From NCBI RefSeq assembly GCF_009928445.1, contig NZ_JAABNO010000004.1:124001-188000 (forward strand): a stretch of 64,000 bases of DNA, written 5' to 3'. The translations under genes and the position numbers were made by a program. The notes beneath the pieces are model-generated. The model did not search any database. It was not told the origin of the DNA and saw only the letters and a program-made list of their open reading frames with translations. Below are positions 43,465 to 52,174 of the stretch, piece after piece; position 1 is the first letter of the stretch; each line of letters starts with the position of its first letter. The DNA comes from Clostridium sp. C8-1-8 (lineage in GTDB: Bacteria > Bacillota > Clostridia > Clostridiales > Clostridiaceae).

Positions 43465-43776
43465 TTGAGTTGGATTTTTTTGATTTTAGCAATAACATTT
43501 GAAGTTTCAGGAACCACCTTTATGAAGCTGTCAGATGGCTTTTCAAATGTTAAATATGCTATAGTTATGTTGATTTTTTATGTTCTAAGTTTAAGCATGT
43601 TAACCTTGGCTCTAAAGAAGTTAGAAATAGGAACTGCATATGCTATTTGGTCAGGTGTTGGTATAGTACTATTATCTATTATTGGTGTCATATTTTTTAA
43701 AGAATCCATAAATTTGTCTAAAATAATATTCGTAAGTTTTATCTTAATAGGTACAATTGGATTGAATCTAAATTAG
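43465..43776 (+). CDS. SMR-family multidrug/metabolite exporter (YvaE-like)
   Basis: The 103-residue protein has the four-helix SMR fold. The essential Glu in helix 1 is present (WIFLILAITFEVSGTTFMKLS), as are GTAYAIWSGVGIV in helix 3 and FFKESINLSKIIFVSFILIGTIGLNL in helix 4. These proton antiporters export cationic compounds, or guanidinium in one subtype. The start is TTG 43465 behind GAGAGGTG; the frame from 43447 overlaps the previous gene. It is the third gene of the MarR operon. Confidence 0.88.
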   Translation: MSWIFLILAITFEVSGTTFMKLSDGFSNVKYAIVMLIFYVLSLSMLTLALKKLEIGTAYAIWSGVGIVLLSIIGVIFFKESINLSKIIFVSFILIGTIGLNLN

Positions 43777-44154
43777 ATAATGGAATAATTTTTGTCTATA
43801 GTATTAGTAAGAGTATAAAAAATTTCACTAATTTGACTATAGTCTTAAACATAGAGCTCAGTATATAGATTTATATTACAAAAGAAATATATTAATTGAT
43901 AAGTCACTTATTATTACGGATGACGCCTTTATTCTTGATTTTACAGTTATATCCTTACTGTTCTCTTTGGATAATTTAAAACTGCGACTTAATGTAAGAT
44001 AATGGGCCTTAATTTCACAGTCTAAATTGATTTTTTGGTGAAACAAATATTCCTAGGCTATAAAAAATGTGAAAACACATAGGTTAAATTCTAAAAAAAC
44101 TTGTATTAAGAGATATACAATTATTTAGTTTGAAATAAATATTAAGTATAATAT
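43777..44154. other. Intergenic DNA, no gene seen
   Basis: AT-rich sequence with one imperfect hairpin, CTATAG-TATTAGT with ACTAAT-CTATAG (about 43797-43846), perhaps ending the SMR transcript. No convincing reading frame is present. Confidence 0.4.
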
Positions 44155-44571
44155 CTATCCAGTAATTGTAGAGGTAGATAAATTTAATCTGTAGGTGCCA
44201 AATTCCATAATATTATCAAGTAATAAATTAATTTCATCCATATTGGAACATACTACTTTAAGTAAGTAACAGCCATCACCACTAATTCTATGAGCCTCAG
44301 TTATAATTGTATTTGATTTAATAAACTTAACCAAGTTATCATGTTTTGTAGTTTTCATAAAGATGGTAATAAATGCAGTGATATTTTTACCGAGTAAAGA
44401 ATTGTTAGTGCATATAGTATATTGAGTTATAATACCTAAGTCTTGAAGGCGTATGATTCGGTTAGATACTCCTTGTGGGGTTAGATGTACATGCTCGCCA
44501 ATTTCTTTAAGGGATATCTTTGAGTTAATCTTTAATATATCTAAAATTTTCAAATCTATTTCATCAAACAT
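44155..44571 (-). CDS. Lrp/AsnC-family transcriptional regulator
   Basis: The 138-residue protein has the AsnC helix-turn-helix at its N-terminus (DEIDLKILDILKINSKISLKEIGEHVHLTPQGVSNRIIRLQDLGII) and a C-terminal RAM domain with TEAHRISGDGCYLLKVVCSN. Such regulators respond to amino acids. ATG 44571 is preferred; the frame from 44622 would cross the ribosome binding site and a palindromic operator. It is divergent from the cysteine hydrolase gene, which it probably controls. Confidence 0.88.
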   Translation of the reverse strand: MFDEIDLKILDILKINSKISLKEIGEHVHLTPQGVSNRIIRLQDLGIITQYTICTNNSLLGKNITAFITIFMKTTKHDNLVKFIKSNTIITEAHRISGDGCYLLKVVCSNMDEINLLLDNIMEFGTYRLNLSTSTITG

Positions 44572-44595
44572 AATGCGAAAAATCCTTTCATTTTT

Positions 44596-44619
44596 AAAGG
44601 AAAACCAATGGATTCCTTT
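44596..44619. promoter_or_regulatory. Palindrome in the Lrp/cysteine-hydrolase divergent promoter
   Basis: AAAGGAA (44596-44602) and TTCCTTT (44613-44619) are exact inverted copies 10 bases apart, upstream of both genes. A binding site for the Lrp-type regulator is likely. The left arm is also the regulator gene's ribosome binding site region. Confidence 0.5.
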
Positions 44620-44696
44620 CACATTTCAACCTTAATTTAAGATAACATTAGTATAACAGATATAATTAAATCATTAAATGTAAAGGTGGAATAAAA

Positions 44697-45239
44697 ATGA
44701 AAAAAGCACTACTTGTAATTGATGTCCAAAATGAATATTTTACTGGTAAGCTAAAGGTAACTTACCCTAGTAATAGTCTTGATAATATTGTAAAGGTAAT
44801 GGATTATGCACATAAAAATAATATGATTATTATAATTGTTCAACATACAGCTATATCAGGAGATACCTTCATTAAGAATTCAAATGAGTGGCAGATACAT
44901 CCAAAGATTTCTGAGAAATCTTATGACTATCTTATTGAAAAAATCAAACCAAGCAGTTTCCATGAAACGAACTTAGAAGAAATATTGAAAAAAGAAAGTA
45001 TAACAGGAGTGGTTATTTCAGGATATATGACTCAAATGTGCTGTGATACAACAGCAAGGGAAGCCTTCCATAAAGGATACCACGTTGAATTCTTATCAGA
45101 TGCTACTGGAACCATAGATGTAAATAATAAAGTTGGGATTGTAAGCAGTGAGGAGCTTCATAAAGTTACTTTAATTACACAAAGTTTAAAGTTTAGTAAT
45201 GTAATAAGTAGTGATGAATGGATGAGGTTAAATTCATGA
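44697..45239 (+). CDS. Cysteine hydrolase, isochorismatase family
   Basis: The 180-residue hydrolase has the Asp-Lys-Cys triad of the family: LVIDVQNEYF (Asp), IKPSSFHET (Lys) and GYMTQMCCDTTAREA (Cys preceded by the cis-peptide region). Members hydrolyse nicotinamide, N-carbamoyl compounds, ureidoacrylate or isochorismate. The substrate is not clear; the divergent Lrp/AsnC regulator suggests amino-acid or nitrogen metabolism. AAAGGTGG precedes the ATG. Confidence 0.85.
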   Translation: MKKALLVIDVQNEYFTGKLKVTYPSNSLDNIVKVMDYAHKNNMIIIIVQHTAISGDTFIKNSNEWQIHPKISEKSYDYLIEKIKPSSFHETNLEEILKKESITGVVISGYMTQMCCDTTAREAFHKGYHVEFLSDATGTIDVNNKVGIVSSEELHKVTLITQSLKFSNVISSDEWMRLNS

Positions 45240-45307
45240 TGTTATACTAAAATCAGTTGCCAATAGTAGGCGGGGTTATGTTTTGACATCTAATATTAAT
45301 TAAGTAT

Positions 45308-45344
45308 AAAAGCACTTACTATTTTTATTTAGTAAGTGCTTTTA
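45308..45344. terminator. Bidirectional terminator between cysteine hydrolase and AraC genes
   Basis: AAAAGCACTTACTA / TAGTAAGTGCTTTT with an A/T loop. Confidence 0.85.
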
Positions 45345-45413
45345 ATATGCCTAAAAACAAAAGTGTTGATAAGAGAATCCGCGAAGAATTCTTACATTAC
45401 TGTGGCTAAAATA

Positions 45414-46466
45414 TTAGTCCATTATTTTTTTTCGGTACTGATTAGGTGAAACCCCATAAACTTTCTTAAATGTTCTGATAAAATGATTATCGTCTTCATA
45501 CCCAATAAGATCACTTACATCTCTAATCTTTAGATCTGAAGAGGTCAAAAGTTCTATGGCTTTATTAAGTTTTATGGTTTGGATCATCTCCTTAAAGGTA
45601 TGACCTGTATTAGCTTTTATAAGTTTACTTAAATAAGGAACTGTGAAGTGAAATTCTTTAGATAGATCCTCGAGAGACACAGTCTTATAGTTACCTTGAA
45701 TATAAGTCAGTATTGAAGTAAGCTGTCGGTTGCTTTTTTGAAGTTCTTGAGGTAGCTCCACAGTATGCTTTTTATCTCTTAGCAGATGAGCAAATAAGAT
45801 CATAAGAAAATTATCTAATATTTTATTGCTATACTGCTGATTTTCAATACTTTCAATGATAATATTCCCCATAAAGTTTCTGATTGAGTCACTGTTATTC
45901 GTTCTGAAGATAATGTAGTTATTATAATTCTTTGTATATAAGATTTTTGTGAAAAATGAAGAAAGAATGTTTTCTTCACTAAGAACTTCTAAAAATGTAT
46001 CGTTGAAGGTTGTACTTCTTATTATTACATTTATTACAACAGAATCATCGAATACTGATATGGAATGTTCCACGTCAGGCGGAACAATGCATATGTCGCC
46101 TTCGTTTAGCAGAATTTTATCACCCATAATATTTTGCTCGCATTTACCAGAATGTACATATATCATTTCAAAGAAAGCGTGTTTATGAGTAAATTCAGGT
46201 GTATATCTGAAATGTTTAGAGGCCAAAATATTATAATCTTTTTTGCTCTCAAATACATAGTCCTCTATAAGTAGGTATGGTTCCATTATATCTACATCGT
46301 CTATATCTGGGACGATAAGACTTTTTTCCTTAATGAGAGCTACATCTACATTATCAATAAAATCTTTAAGGTTTGCAGGATCCTTTTTTGCTAAATAGTA
46401 ATCCTTATAGAAAAGTTCATCTATTGTATAGGTTTTAAGGTATTTATCTAATTCATCTATAGTCAT
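45414..46466 (-). CDS. AraC-family regulator with cupin sensor (glycoside locus)
   Basis: The 350-residue protein has an N-terminal region (1-75) of unknown role, a cupin domain (FTHKHAFFEMIYVHSGKCEQNIMGDKILLNEGDICIVPPDVEHSI, about 80-150) and a C-terminal AraC DNA-binding domain (LEDLSKEFHFTVPYLSKLIKANTGHTF and IRDVSDLIGYEDDNHFIRTFKKVYGVSPNQYRK). Such proteins sense sugars and activate glycoside-use genes. It is divergent from the GPH symporter gene, whose upstream region contains two copies of a 15-bp motif also found before the rhamnosidase gene, so it is the likely local activator. AAGGTGA lies upstream of the ATG. Confidence 0.88.
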   Translation of the reverse strand: MTIDELDKYLKTYTIDELFYKDYYLAKKDPANLKDFIDNVDVALIKEKSLIVPDIDDVDIMEPYLLIEDYVFESKKDYNILASKHFRYTPEFTHKHAFFEMIYVHSGKCEQNIMGDKILLNEGDICIVPPDVEHSISVFDDSVVINVIIRSTTFNDTFLEVLSEENILSSFFTKILYTKNYNNYIIFRTNNSDSIRNFMGNIIIESIENQQYSNKILDNFLMILFAHLLRDKKHTVELPQELQKSNRQLTSILTYIQGNYKTVSLEDLSKEFHFTVPYLSKLIKANTGHTFKEMIQTIKLNKAIELLTSSDLKIRDVSDLIGYEDDNHFIRTFKKVYGVSPNQYRKKIMD

Positions 46467-46827
46467 ATTATCACCTTGTCAAAATATTAAATTGCACATA
46501 TATAATATTTAAATTGTAATCTAAGCAAAAGTATTTTGGTTCTAGTTCTAAAATAGTTATTTGAGACTTTAGCAGCTCCTGAATTACCTAAGAATACAAA
46601 TTTAAGTATAGGTTCCTTCACTTATGTACAGCATTTTATGAAAGTAAAAACTATTGGTGAGTATTCTTTAATGTATAGAAAACTGTGAAAAAACTCAATA
46701 TTCTATATGCAAAATTTAATGTAGTTTATTATAATTCTAATATTAACGGGTTTAAAACCTCCTGTAAACAAGAAATTATATCCCAGTGTACAAAAGATAT
46801 ATTATCCTCAGAGAAAAATAAATCAGG

Positions 46828-46842
46828 TTAAAAAATGCATAT
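46828..46842 (+). promoter_or_regulatory. AraC-site candidate 1 (symporter upstream, distal)
   Basis: TTAAAAAATGCATAT. It recurs identically exactly 130 bases downstream and again before the rhamnosidase gene. The interval 46467-46827 is otherwise non-coding and AT-rich. Confidence 0.55.
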
Positions 46843-46957
46843 GTATCATAGTAAATTATGCAGTTTGTTAAGCTATGTATATGCATTATAATAGCAATAT
46901 AAACGATATCATCGATGGTAAGTAATATAAACTTCATAATCTTCTTTAAGTTATTGG

Positions 46958-46972
46958 TTAAAAAATGCATAT
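46958..46972 (+). promoter_or_regulatory. AraC-site candidate 2 (symporter upstream, proximal)
   Basis: TTAAAAAATGCATAT, 84 bases before the symporter start codon. Identical to candidate 1. Confidence 0.55.
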
Positions 46973-47056
46973 AAATAAGCCGATTATCTAAAAGTGATTT
47001 AACAAATTTCAGCGAGAGAAAAATTTTAAAACTATTTTTTCCGAGGGGGATGAAAA

Positions 47057-48445
47057 ATGAGTACAAACGTTAATACATCTAAAAATATCTCTACAGGTAA
47101 GATTGGATTTTTTGAAAAAATATCGTATGCATGTGGTGATTTTGCAAATAACATAATATTTTCTTCAATGGGAGCGTTTCTAGTATTTTATTATACTGAT
47201 GTTGCAAAAGTAGGTGCAGCTGCTATTGGTTCTATAATGCTTATTTCACGTTTGCTTGATGGAATAATTGATATTATAATGGGATTTGTTGTCGATAGAA
47301 CTAAGTCAAAGTATGGAAAAGCTCGTCCTTGGATTTTAAGAATGAGTATACCTTTCGCAGTAGCAACAGTACTTTTATTTTCTGTACCTAATTTAGGTGA
47401 GAGTGGCAAGCTTATTTATATATTCTTAACTTACAATATTGTTAATATTATATATACATCTATAAATGTGCCTTATGGAACATTAAGTTCCTTGATGACA
47501 CAAGACCAATATGATCGTTCAGTATTAAACATTGTTAGAATGATATTTTCTTTGGTTTCAAGTCTTGGAATTACAATGCTCACTTTACCAGTAGTCAATG
47601 CATTAGGTGGAGGACAAAAAGGCTGGACATTAGCATATTTAGCCTTTGGTATTATAGCTTGCATATTATTCTTTATAACTTTTTTCTTTACAAAAGAAAG
47701 AGTAGGAACTGCTGCAGAAGTTGAACATTCAAGCAAAGAAAATGTTCCAGTATTAGAGGGATTAAAAGGCTTGTTTAAGAATAAATATTGGGTGATTCTA
47801 ACTGCCAATGGTCTTGCAAACGGCGTTAATATGGCTATTTCCATGGGAGTAAATGTTTACTACGCTACTTATATACTAGGCAATCCAAATCTTGTTGGAA
47901 CTCTTTCAATGGCTATGTTATTACCAATGATTGGCGGACTATTTGTACTAGCACCTTTTGTAAAGAAATTTGGTAAAAGAAATATGAACATAGCTGGAAA
48001 TATAATTACGATAGTAGGATATGTGATAACTTTACTTAACCCAACCAATGCAGGTATGGTAATAGTTGGGGCGGTAATAAGAGGTATTGGAACAGCACCT
48101 GGAACTGGGGTAGGATTTGCCATGCTTGCTGACTCAGTTGAGTACGGGGAGTGGAAGACTGGTAACAGGACTGAAGGTTTAGTATTCAGTGCACAAAGCT
48201 ATGGTGGAAAAGCTGGTTCAGGACTTGGCGGCGCACTTATAGGTTGGGTTTTAGCAGCAGGTGGATATGTGGGAGGAGCAGCAGTCCAATCCGCATCAGC
48301 AATTTCTTCAATCAAGGCATTGTTTATATTTATACCTATAGCTGTACTAGTTATTCAAATATTAATATTGGTCCCTTATAAATTAGATAAGGAGTATCCA
48401 ACTATACTAAAAGAACTTCAAGAAAGAAACTTCAAGAAAGCATAG
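47057..48445 (+). CDS. GPH-family sugar:cation symporter
   Basis: The 462-residue protein has about 12 membrane helices. It shows glycoside-pentoside-hexuronide family signatures: KISYACGDFANNIIFSSMGAFLVFYYTDV at the start, GIIDIIMGFVVDRTKSKYGKARPWIL between helices 2 and 3 (D and R/K motif), ANGLANGVNMAISM, and MLADSVEYGEWKTGNRTEGLVFSAQSYGGKAG late. These transporters bring in mono- or oligosaccharide glycosides with Na+ or H+. Here it probably imports a rhamnose-containing glycoside handled by the neighbouring hydrolases. GAGGGGGATG precedes the ATG. Confidence 0.9.
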   Translation: MSTNVNTSKNISTGKIGFFEKISYACGDFANNIIFSSMGAFLVFYYTDVAKVGAAAIGSIMLISRLLDGIIDIIMGFVVDRTKSKYGKARPWILRMSIPFAVATVLLFSVPNLGESGKLIYIFLTYNIVNIIYTSINVPYGTLSSLMTQDQYDRSVLNIVRMIFSLVSSLGITMLTLPVVNALGGGQKGWTLAYLAFGIIACILFFITFFFTKERVGTAAEVEHSSKENVPVLEGLKGLFKNKYWVILTANGLANGVNMAISMGVNVYYATYILGNPNLVGTLSMAMLLPMIGGLFVLAPFVKKFGKRNMNIAGNIITIVGYVITLLNPTNAGMVIVGAVIRGIGTAPGTGVGFAMLADSVEYGEWKTGNRTEGLVFSAQSYGGKAGSGLGGALIGWVLAAGGYVGGAAVQSASAISSIKALFIFIPIAVLVIQILILVPYKLDKEYPTILKELQERNFKKA

Positions 48446-48495
48446 AAAAGCTAATGTTTTAACAGCAATTAAGAAACAAGTCTATAGAGTTTTGT

Positions 48496-48540
48496 GAGAG
48501 CATGCATAGGAAAATTTACATTTTTCTGATGCATGCTCTC
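48496..48540 (+). terminator. Hairpin after the symporter gene
   Basis: GAGAGCATGCAT and ATGCATGCTCTC form the outer arms, with AGGAAAA / TTTTTCT inside. It likely ends the symporter transcript; 48541-48733 is AT-rich and shows no gene. Confidence 0.65.
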
Positions 48541-48733
48541 CTATATTTTAGAAAGAATCAAAGTACATTTTTTCATCTTTATGTAGCTAGTTTCATTTAC
48601 CTTAATAAGTTTATATTAATGCTTATCCTATATAAGTAACTGCGCTTTAGTATTATTTGGGCTTTCAATTCTATGCATAGAGAAATTAATGAAGGTTTGA
48701 GTTGTTAGCAGCATCTAAGAATATAGGCAGAGA

Positions 48734-48748
48734 TTAAAAAATGCATAT
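48734..48748 (+). promoter_or_regulatory. AraC-site candidate 3 (rhamnosidase upstream, distal)
   Basis: TTAAAAAATGCATAT, identical to the symporter-side copies. Confidence 0.55.
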
Positions 48749-48863
48749 TGTTTTAAATAAATAACTACATTTGTTTCTTAAGCTATATATTTTACAATTT
48801 AGATGTAATGGATATATGAGCTTTTATCCATGACAACAATATAAAGCTATGTTCTTTAGCTTA

Positions 48864-48878
48864 TTAAAAAATGTATAT
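48864..48878 (+). promoter_or_regulatory. AraC-site candidate 4 (rhamnosidase upstream, proximal)
   Basis: TTAAAAAATGTATAT, one base different from the others, exactly 130 bases after candidate 3 and followed by the same AAAT as candidate 2. Confidence 0.5.
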
Positions 48879-49020
48879 AAATATATATTGCTTTAATTTA
48901 TATAAACTTTCCGTTTTAGTAGTGTTGGAAGTAGAGTGTATAAATATTAGATTTGTAAATGCACTGTATATATGATAACAAATCCATGCTTAGAAAAAAT
49001 AAGAATAGAGGTTGTAAATA

Positions 49021-51912
49021 ATGAGAGTTAAGAATTTGAGAACCAATCATATTACAAATCCATTGGGGTTTGAATTAGGGAAAATTCGTATGTCTTGGAT
49101 TACAGATGATACAGTTTCTAAATATCAAACTGCAGCAAGAGTGGAAATATCTTTGGATGAAGACTTTAAATACATAGTTTTTGACAGTGGTAAAGAAGAG
49201 CATATAGATAGTTTAGCCTTCTATCCTGATATTAATATAAGTGCTAGAACTCGTTATTTTTGGAGAGTCACTGTTTGGGGGGATAGTGGGGATAGTGAAG
49301 TTAGCGAAATCGCATGGTTTGAAACAGCTAAGATGGAAGAACCATGGACAGCTAAGTGGGTTACACCAAAGTTCCATAAAGATCTTCATCCAATAATAAG
49401 AAAGAAATTTGTGCTTCCAGAAGAAGCTACTTCAGCAAGGGTTTATATCTGTGGTCTTGGACTATATGAGTTTGAGGTCAATGGAAAAAAAGCTAGCGAA
49501 GAGTATTTTGCGCCTGGGTTTAATGCCTATGATTTTTGGCTTCAATATCAAACCTACGATATAACAGAGTTACTAAATAGAGGGGATAATTGTTTAAGCG
49601 TAATGCTTGGAAATGGAATTTATAAAGGCAGATATGGATTCGATGGTGGTTACAATGAGCTTTATGGAGATAAGTTTGCTTTAATTTGTGAAATAGTAGT
49701 TACTTTAAAGAATGGAATGACAGTAATTATTGGAACTGACGAAAGTTGGAAAGCTATAGAATCTCCAGTAAAATTCAGTGGATTGTATGATGGCGAAATA
49801 TATGATGCTAATGCCGAAGTAGTAGGATGGTCTAAGCCAGGTCTTGATGAAAGTGATTGGAGTGGTGTAGAACTATTAGATATTGGATATGAAAAGCTGA
49901 CGGCAAGGCTAAGCTTACCAGTTAAGATAAAAGAAGAGATTAAGCCTATAGAGATAATACATACCAAAAAAGGTGAAACAGTTTTGGATATGGGGCAAAA
50001 CATGACTGGATGGGTAAGCTTTAAAGCTTTTGCCGAAAAAGGACAGGAACTTCTTTTAGAGTTTGGAGAGATCCTTCAGGAGGAATGCTTCTATAGAGAT
50101 AATCTTCGTACAGCAAAGGCAGAGTTTAGATATATAAGTGATGGAAATGCTAAAGTGGTTCAGCCTCATTTCACATATTACGGTTTTAGATACGTAAGGA
50201 TTACTGGATTCAAAGAAGTTAGTTTAGATGACTTTACTGGTTGCGTAATATACTCAGACATAGAGACTACGGGAAGTATTGAAACTTCTAATACCCTTGT
50301 AAATAAGTTATTTAAAAACGCTCAATGGGGTCAAAAAGGAAACTTCCTTGATGTGCCAACAGATTGTCCTCAACGTGATGAAAAAATGGGATGGACAGGA
50401 GACGCACAGGTATTTGCATCAACAGCTTGCTTCAATATGTATTCACCAGCGTTCTACACGAAGTATATGTTTGATTTACGTGAGGAACAAAAGAGGTTAG
50501 GAGGCTCAGTACCATTTGTGGTGCCTTCTATAAAGCCAAAAAAACCAATAGGTATAGTTAATGGAAATGGTTCTACTGCCTGGGGAGATGCAGCAACAAT
50601 AATTCCTTGGACATTGTACCTACACTACGGAGATAAGGAACTTTTAGCACAGCAATTTGAAACTATGAAGGACTGGGTTGACTATATCAAAGGTGTCGAC
50701 GATAGTACTGGAGGGAGAAGACTTTGGACTGTAGGCTTTCATTTTGCTGACTGGTTAGCTTTAGATGCAAAGAACCCTTCAGAATTAACCGGTGGAACAG
50801 ATAAGTACTATATAGCTTCATCGTATTACTGTTACTCAGCTAGATTAGTTGCTAAGGCTGCAAAAGTTCTAGGGAAAATAGAGATTTCTGAAGAGTATTC
50901 AAACTTAGCTGAAGAAATAAAACAAGCTATACTAAGAGAGTATTTTACACCTAGTGGAAGAAGTGCTATAAACACTCAAACAGCAATGATTGTGGCACTT
51001 TATATGGATCTAGTTCCAGAAGAGCATAGAGAAAGAACTATAAAGGATCTAAGAGAAAAACTAGATATGGACAATATGCATCTAACCACTGGTTTCGTTG
51101 GAACTCCTTATTTTTGTAGAGTATTATCAGAAAATGGTGCCAACGAAGATGCTTATAGATTATTGCTAAATGATGATTATCCAAGCTGGTTATATGCAGT
51201 AAAGCTTGGTGCTACAACTATTTGGGAACGTTGGAACTCTGTACTTCCAGACGGATCAATTGGGGATACAGGAATGAATTCTTTAAATCACTATTCTTAT
51301 GGGTCTATTGCAGAATGGATGTATAGAAATATGTGTGGCATAAATCCAGTGGAAGAGATGCCAGGATTTAGAAAGATAACACTTAAACCAACGCCACATG
51401 GAAGTTTAACATATGCTAAAGCAAACTTTAATTCTCCTAATGGAGCTATAGTAAGCGGCTGGAAGTTAAGTGATGAAGGAAGATTAAGTTTTGAATTTGA
51501 AATTCCGTTTAACACTACTGCGGAGCTAATTCTGCCTGATGCACTATTGGAAAATGTGAAGATAAGTGAAAATTTATTAATTGAAAGTGAAATAGGAGCG
51601 ATTCAAGTAGGGTGCGATGTAGTTTGTAAGCTTACACCAGGAAGTTATAGTTTTGAGTACATGCCTTCAAAGGAGTATAGACATATATATAGTCTTGATA
51701 GCAAGCTTTTTGAGCTTATGGAAAACAAAGAAGTAAAAGAAATACTGGAGGAGGTTATTCCAAGCTTAGCAAGTAATCCAGCCCTAGGTTTCTTATTTCA
51801 AAACACACTAAAGCAAATAAGCGCTGGGGGAATGGATTTAGGTATTGATTGGGATTATGCACTTAATAGAATTGATAGAGAGTTAAAGCATAGGGCAATA
51901 AGTATTTTATAA
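49021..51912 (+). CDS. GH78 alpha-L-rhamnosidase
   Basis: The 963-residue protein has an N-terminal fibronectin-like region (1-100), two beta-sandwich domains (ending about 410), an (alpha/alpha)6 barrel with the GH78 signature DCPQRDEKMGWTGDAQ (about 440-460) and WDATTIWERWNS-type barrel end (KLGATTIWERWNSVLPDG), then a C-terminal beta domain. An additional helical tail of about 85 residues follows (ELMENKEVKEILEEVIP...). No signal peptide is present, so it acts in the cytoplasm on imported glycosides. It removes terminal alpha-L-rhamnose from plant glycosides or polysaccharides. Its promoter carries the same 15-bp motif pair as the symporter gene. Confidence 0.92.
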   Translation: MRVKNLRTNHITNPLGFELGKIRMSWITDDTVSKYQTAARVEISLDEDFKYIVFDSGKEEHIDSLAFYPDINISARTRYFWRVTVWGDSGDSEVSEIAWFETAKMEEPWTAKWVTPKFHKDLHPIIRKKFVLPEEATSARVYICGLGLYEFEVNGKKASEEYFAPGFNAYDFWLQYQTYDITELLNRGDNCLSVMLGNGIYKGRYGFDGGYNELYGDKFALICEIVVTLKNGMTVIIGTDESWKAIESPVKFSGLYDGEIYDANAEVVGWSKPGLDESDWSGVELLDIGYEKLTARLSLPVKIKEEIKPIEIIHTKKGETVLDMGQNMTGWVSFKAFAEKGQELLLEFGEILQEECFYRDNLRTAKAEFRYISDGNAKVVQPHFTYYGFRYVRITGFKEVSLDDFTGCVIYSDIETTGSIETSNTLVNKLFKNAQWGQKGNFLDVPTDCPQRDEKMGWTGDAQVFASTACFNMYSPAFYTKYMFDLREEQKRLGGSVPFVVPSIKPKKPIGIVNGNGSTAWGDAATIIPWTLYLHYGDKELLAQQFETMKDWVDYIKGVDDSTGGRRLWTVGFHFADWLALDAKNPSELTGGTDKYYIASSYYCYSARLVAKAAKVLGKIEISEEYSNLAEEIKQAILREYFTPSGRSAINTQTAMIVALYMDLVPEEHRERTIKDLREKLDMDNMHLTTGFVGTPYFCRVLSENGANEDAYRLLLNDDYPSWLYAVKLGATTIWERWNSVLPDGSIGDTGMNSLNHYSYGSIAEWMYRNMCGINPVEEMPGFRKITLKPTPHGSLTYAKANFNSPNGAIVSGWKLSDEGRLSFEFEIPFNTTAELILPDALLENVKISENLLIESEIGAIQVGCDVVCKLTPGSYSFEYMPSKEYRHIYSLDSKLFELMENKEVKEILEEVIPSLASNPALGFLFQNTLKQISAGGMDLGIDWDYALNRIDRELKHRAISIL

Positions 51913-52174
51913 TATATAAAAAATTTAATGAGCGTGTTTAATTTAGTATAATTATCACTTAGTTTTGATATATAGAAGATAGTAAAATATACAATTCCTA
52001 ATTCAACTGCTAAGTTATACGTGATAAATAAGCGCATAGAGCTTAGAGTATCTAGCTTGTATAATTAAGCTTTGATACATGAAGCCTTTGATATATGGAT
52101 ATAACAAGGTTAATTAAGATAGGACAGCATTAATAAAATTTAGATTTCACATTATTATGGATAGGAGTAAGAAG

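Noticed and set aside
46530..46622. Possible fifth PAL-B copy upstream of the AraC regulator gene
   Set aside because: Ends GGTTCTAGTTC and TATAGGTTCC look similar, but the interior alignment is too weak.
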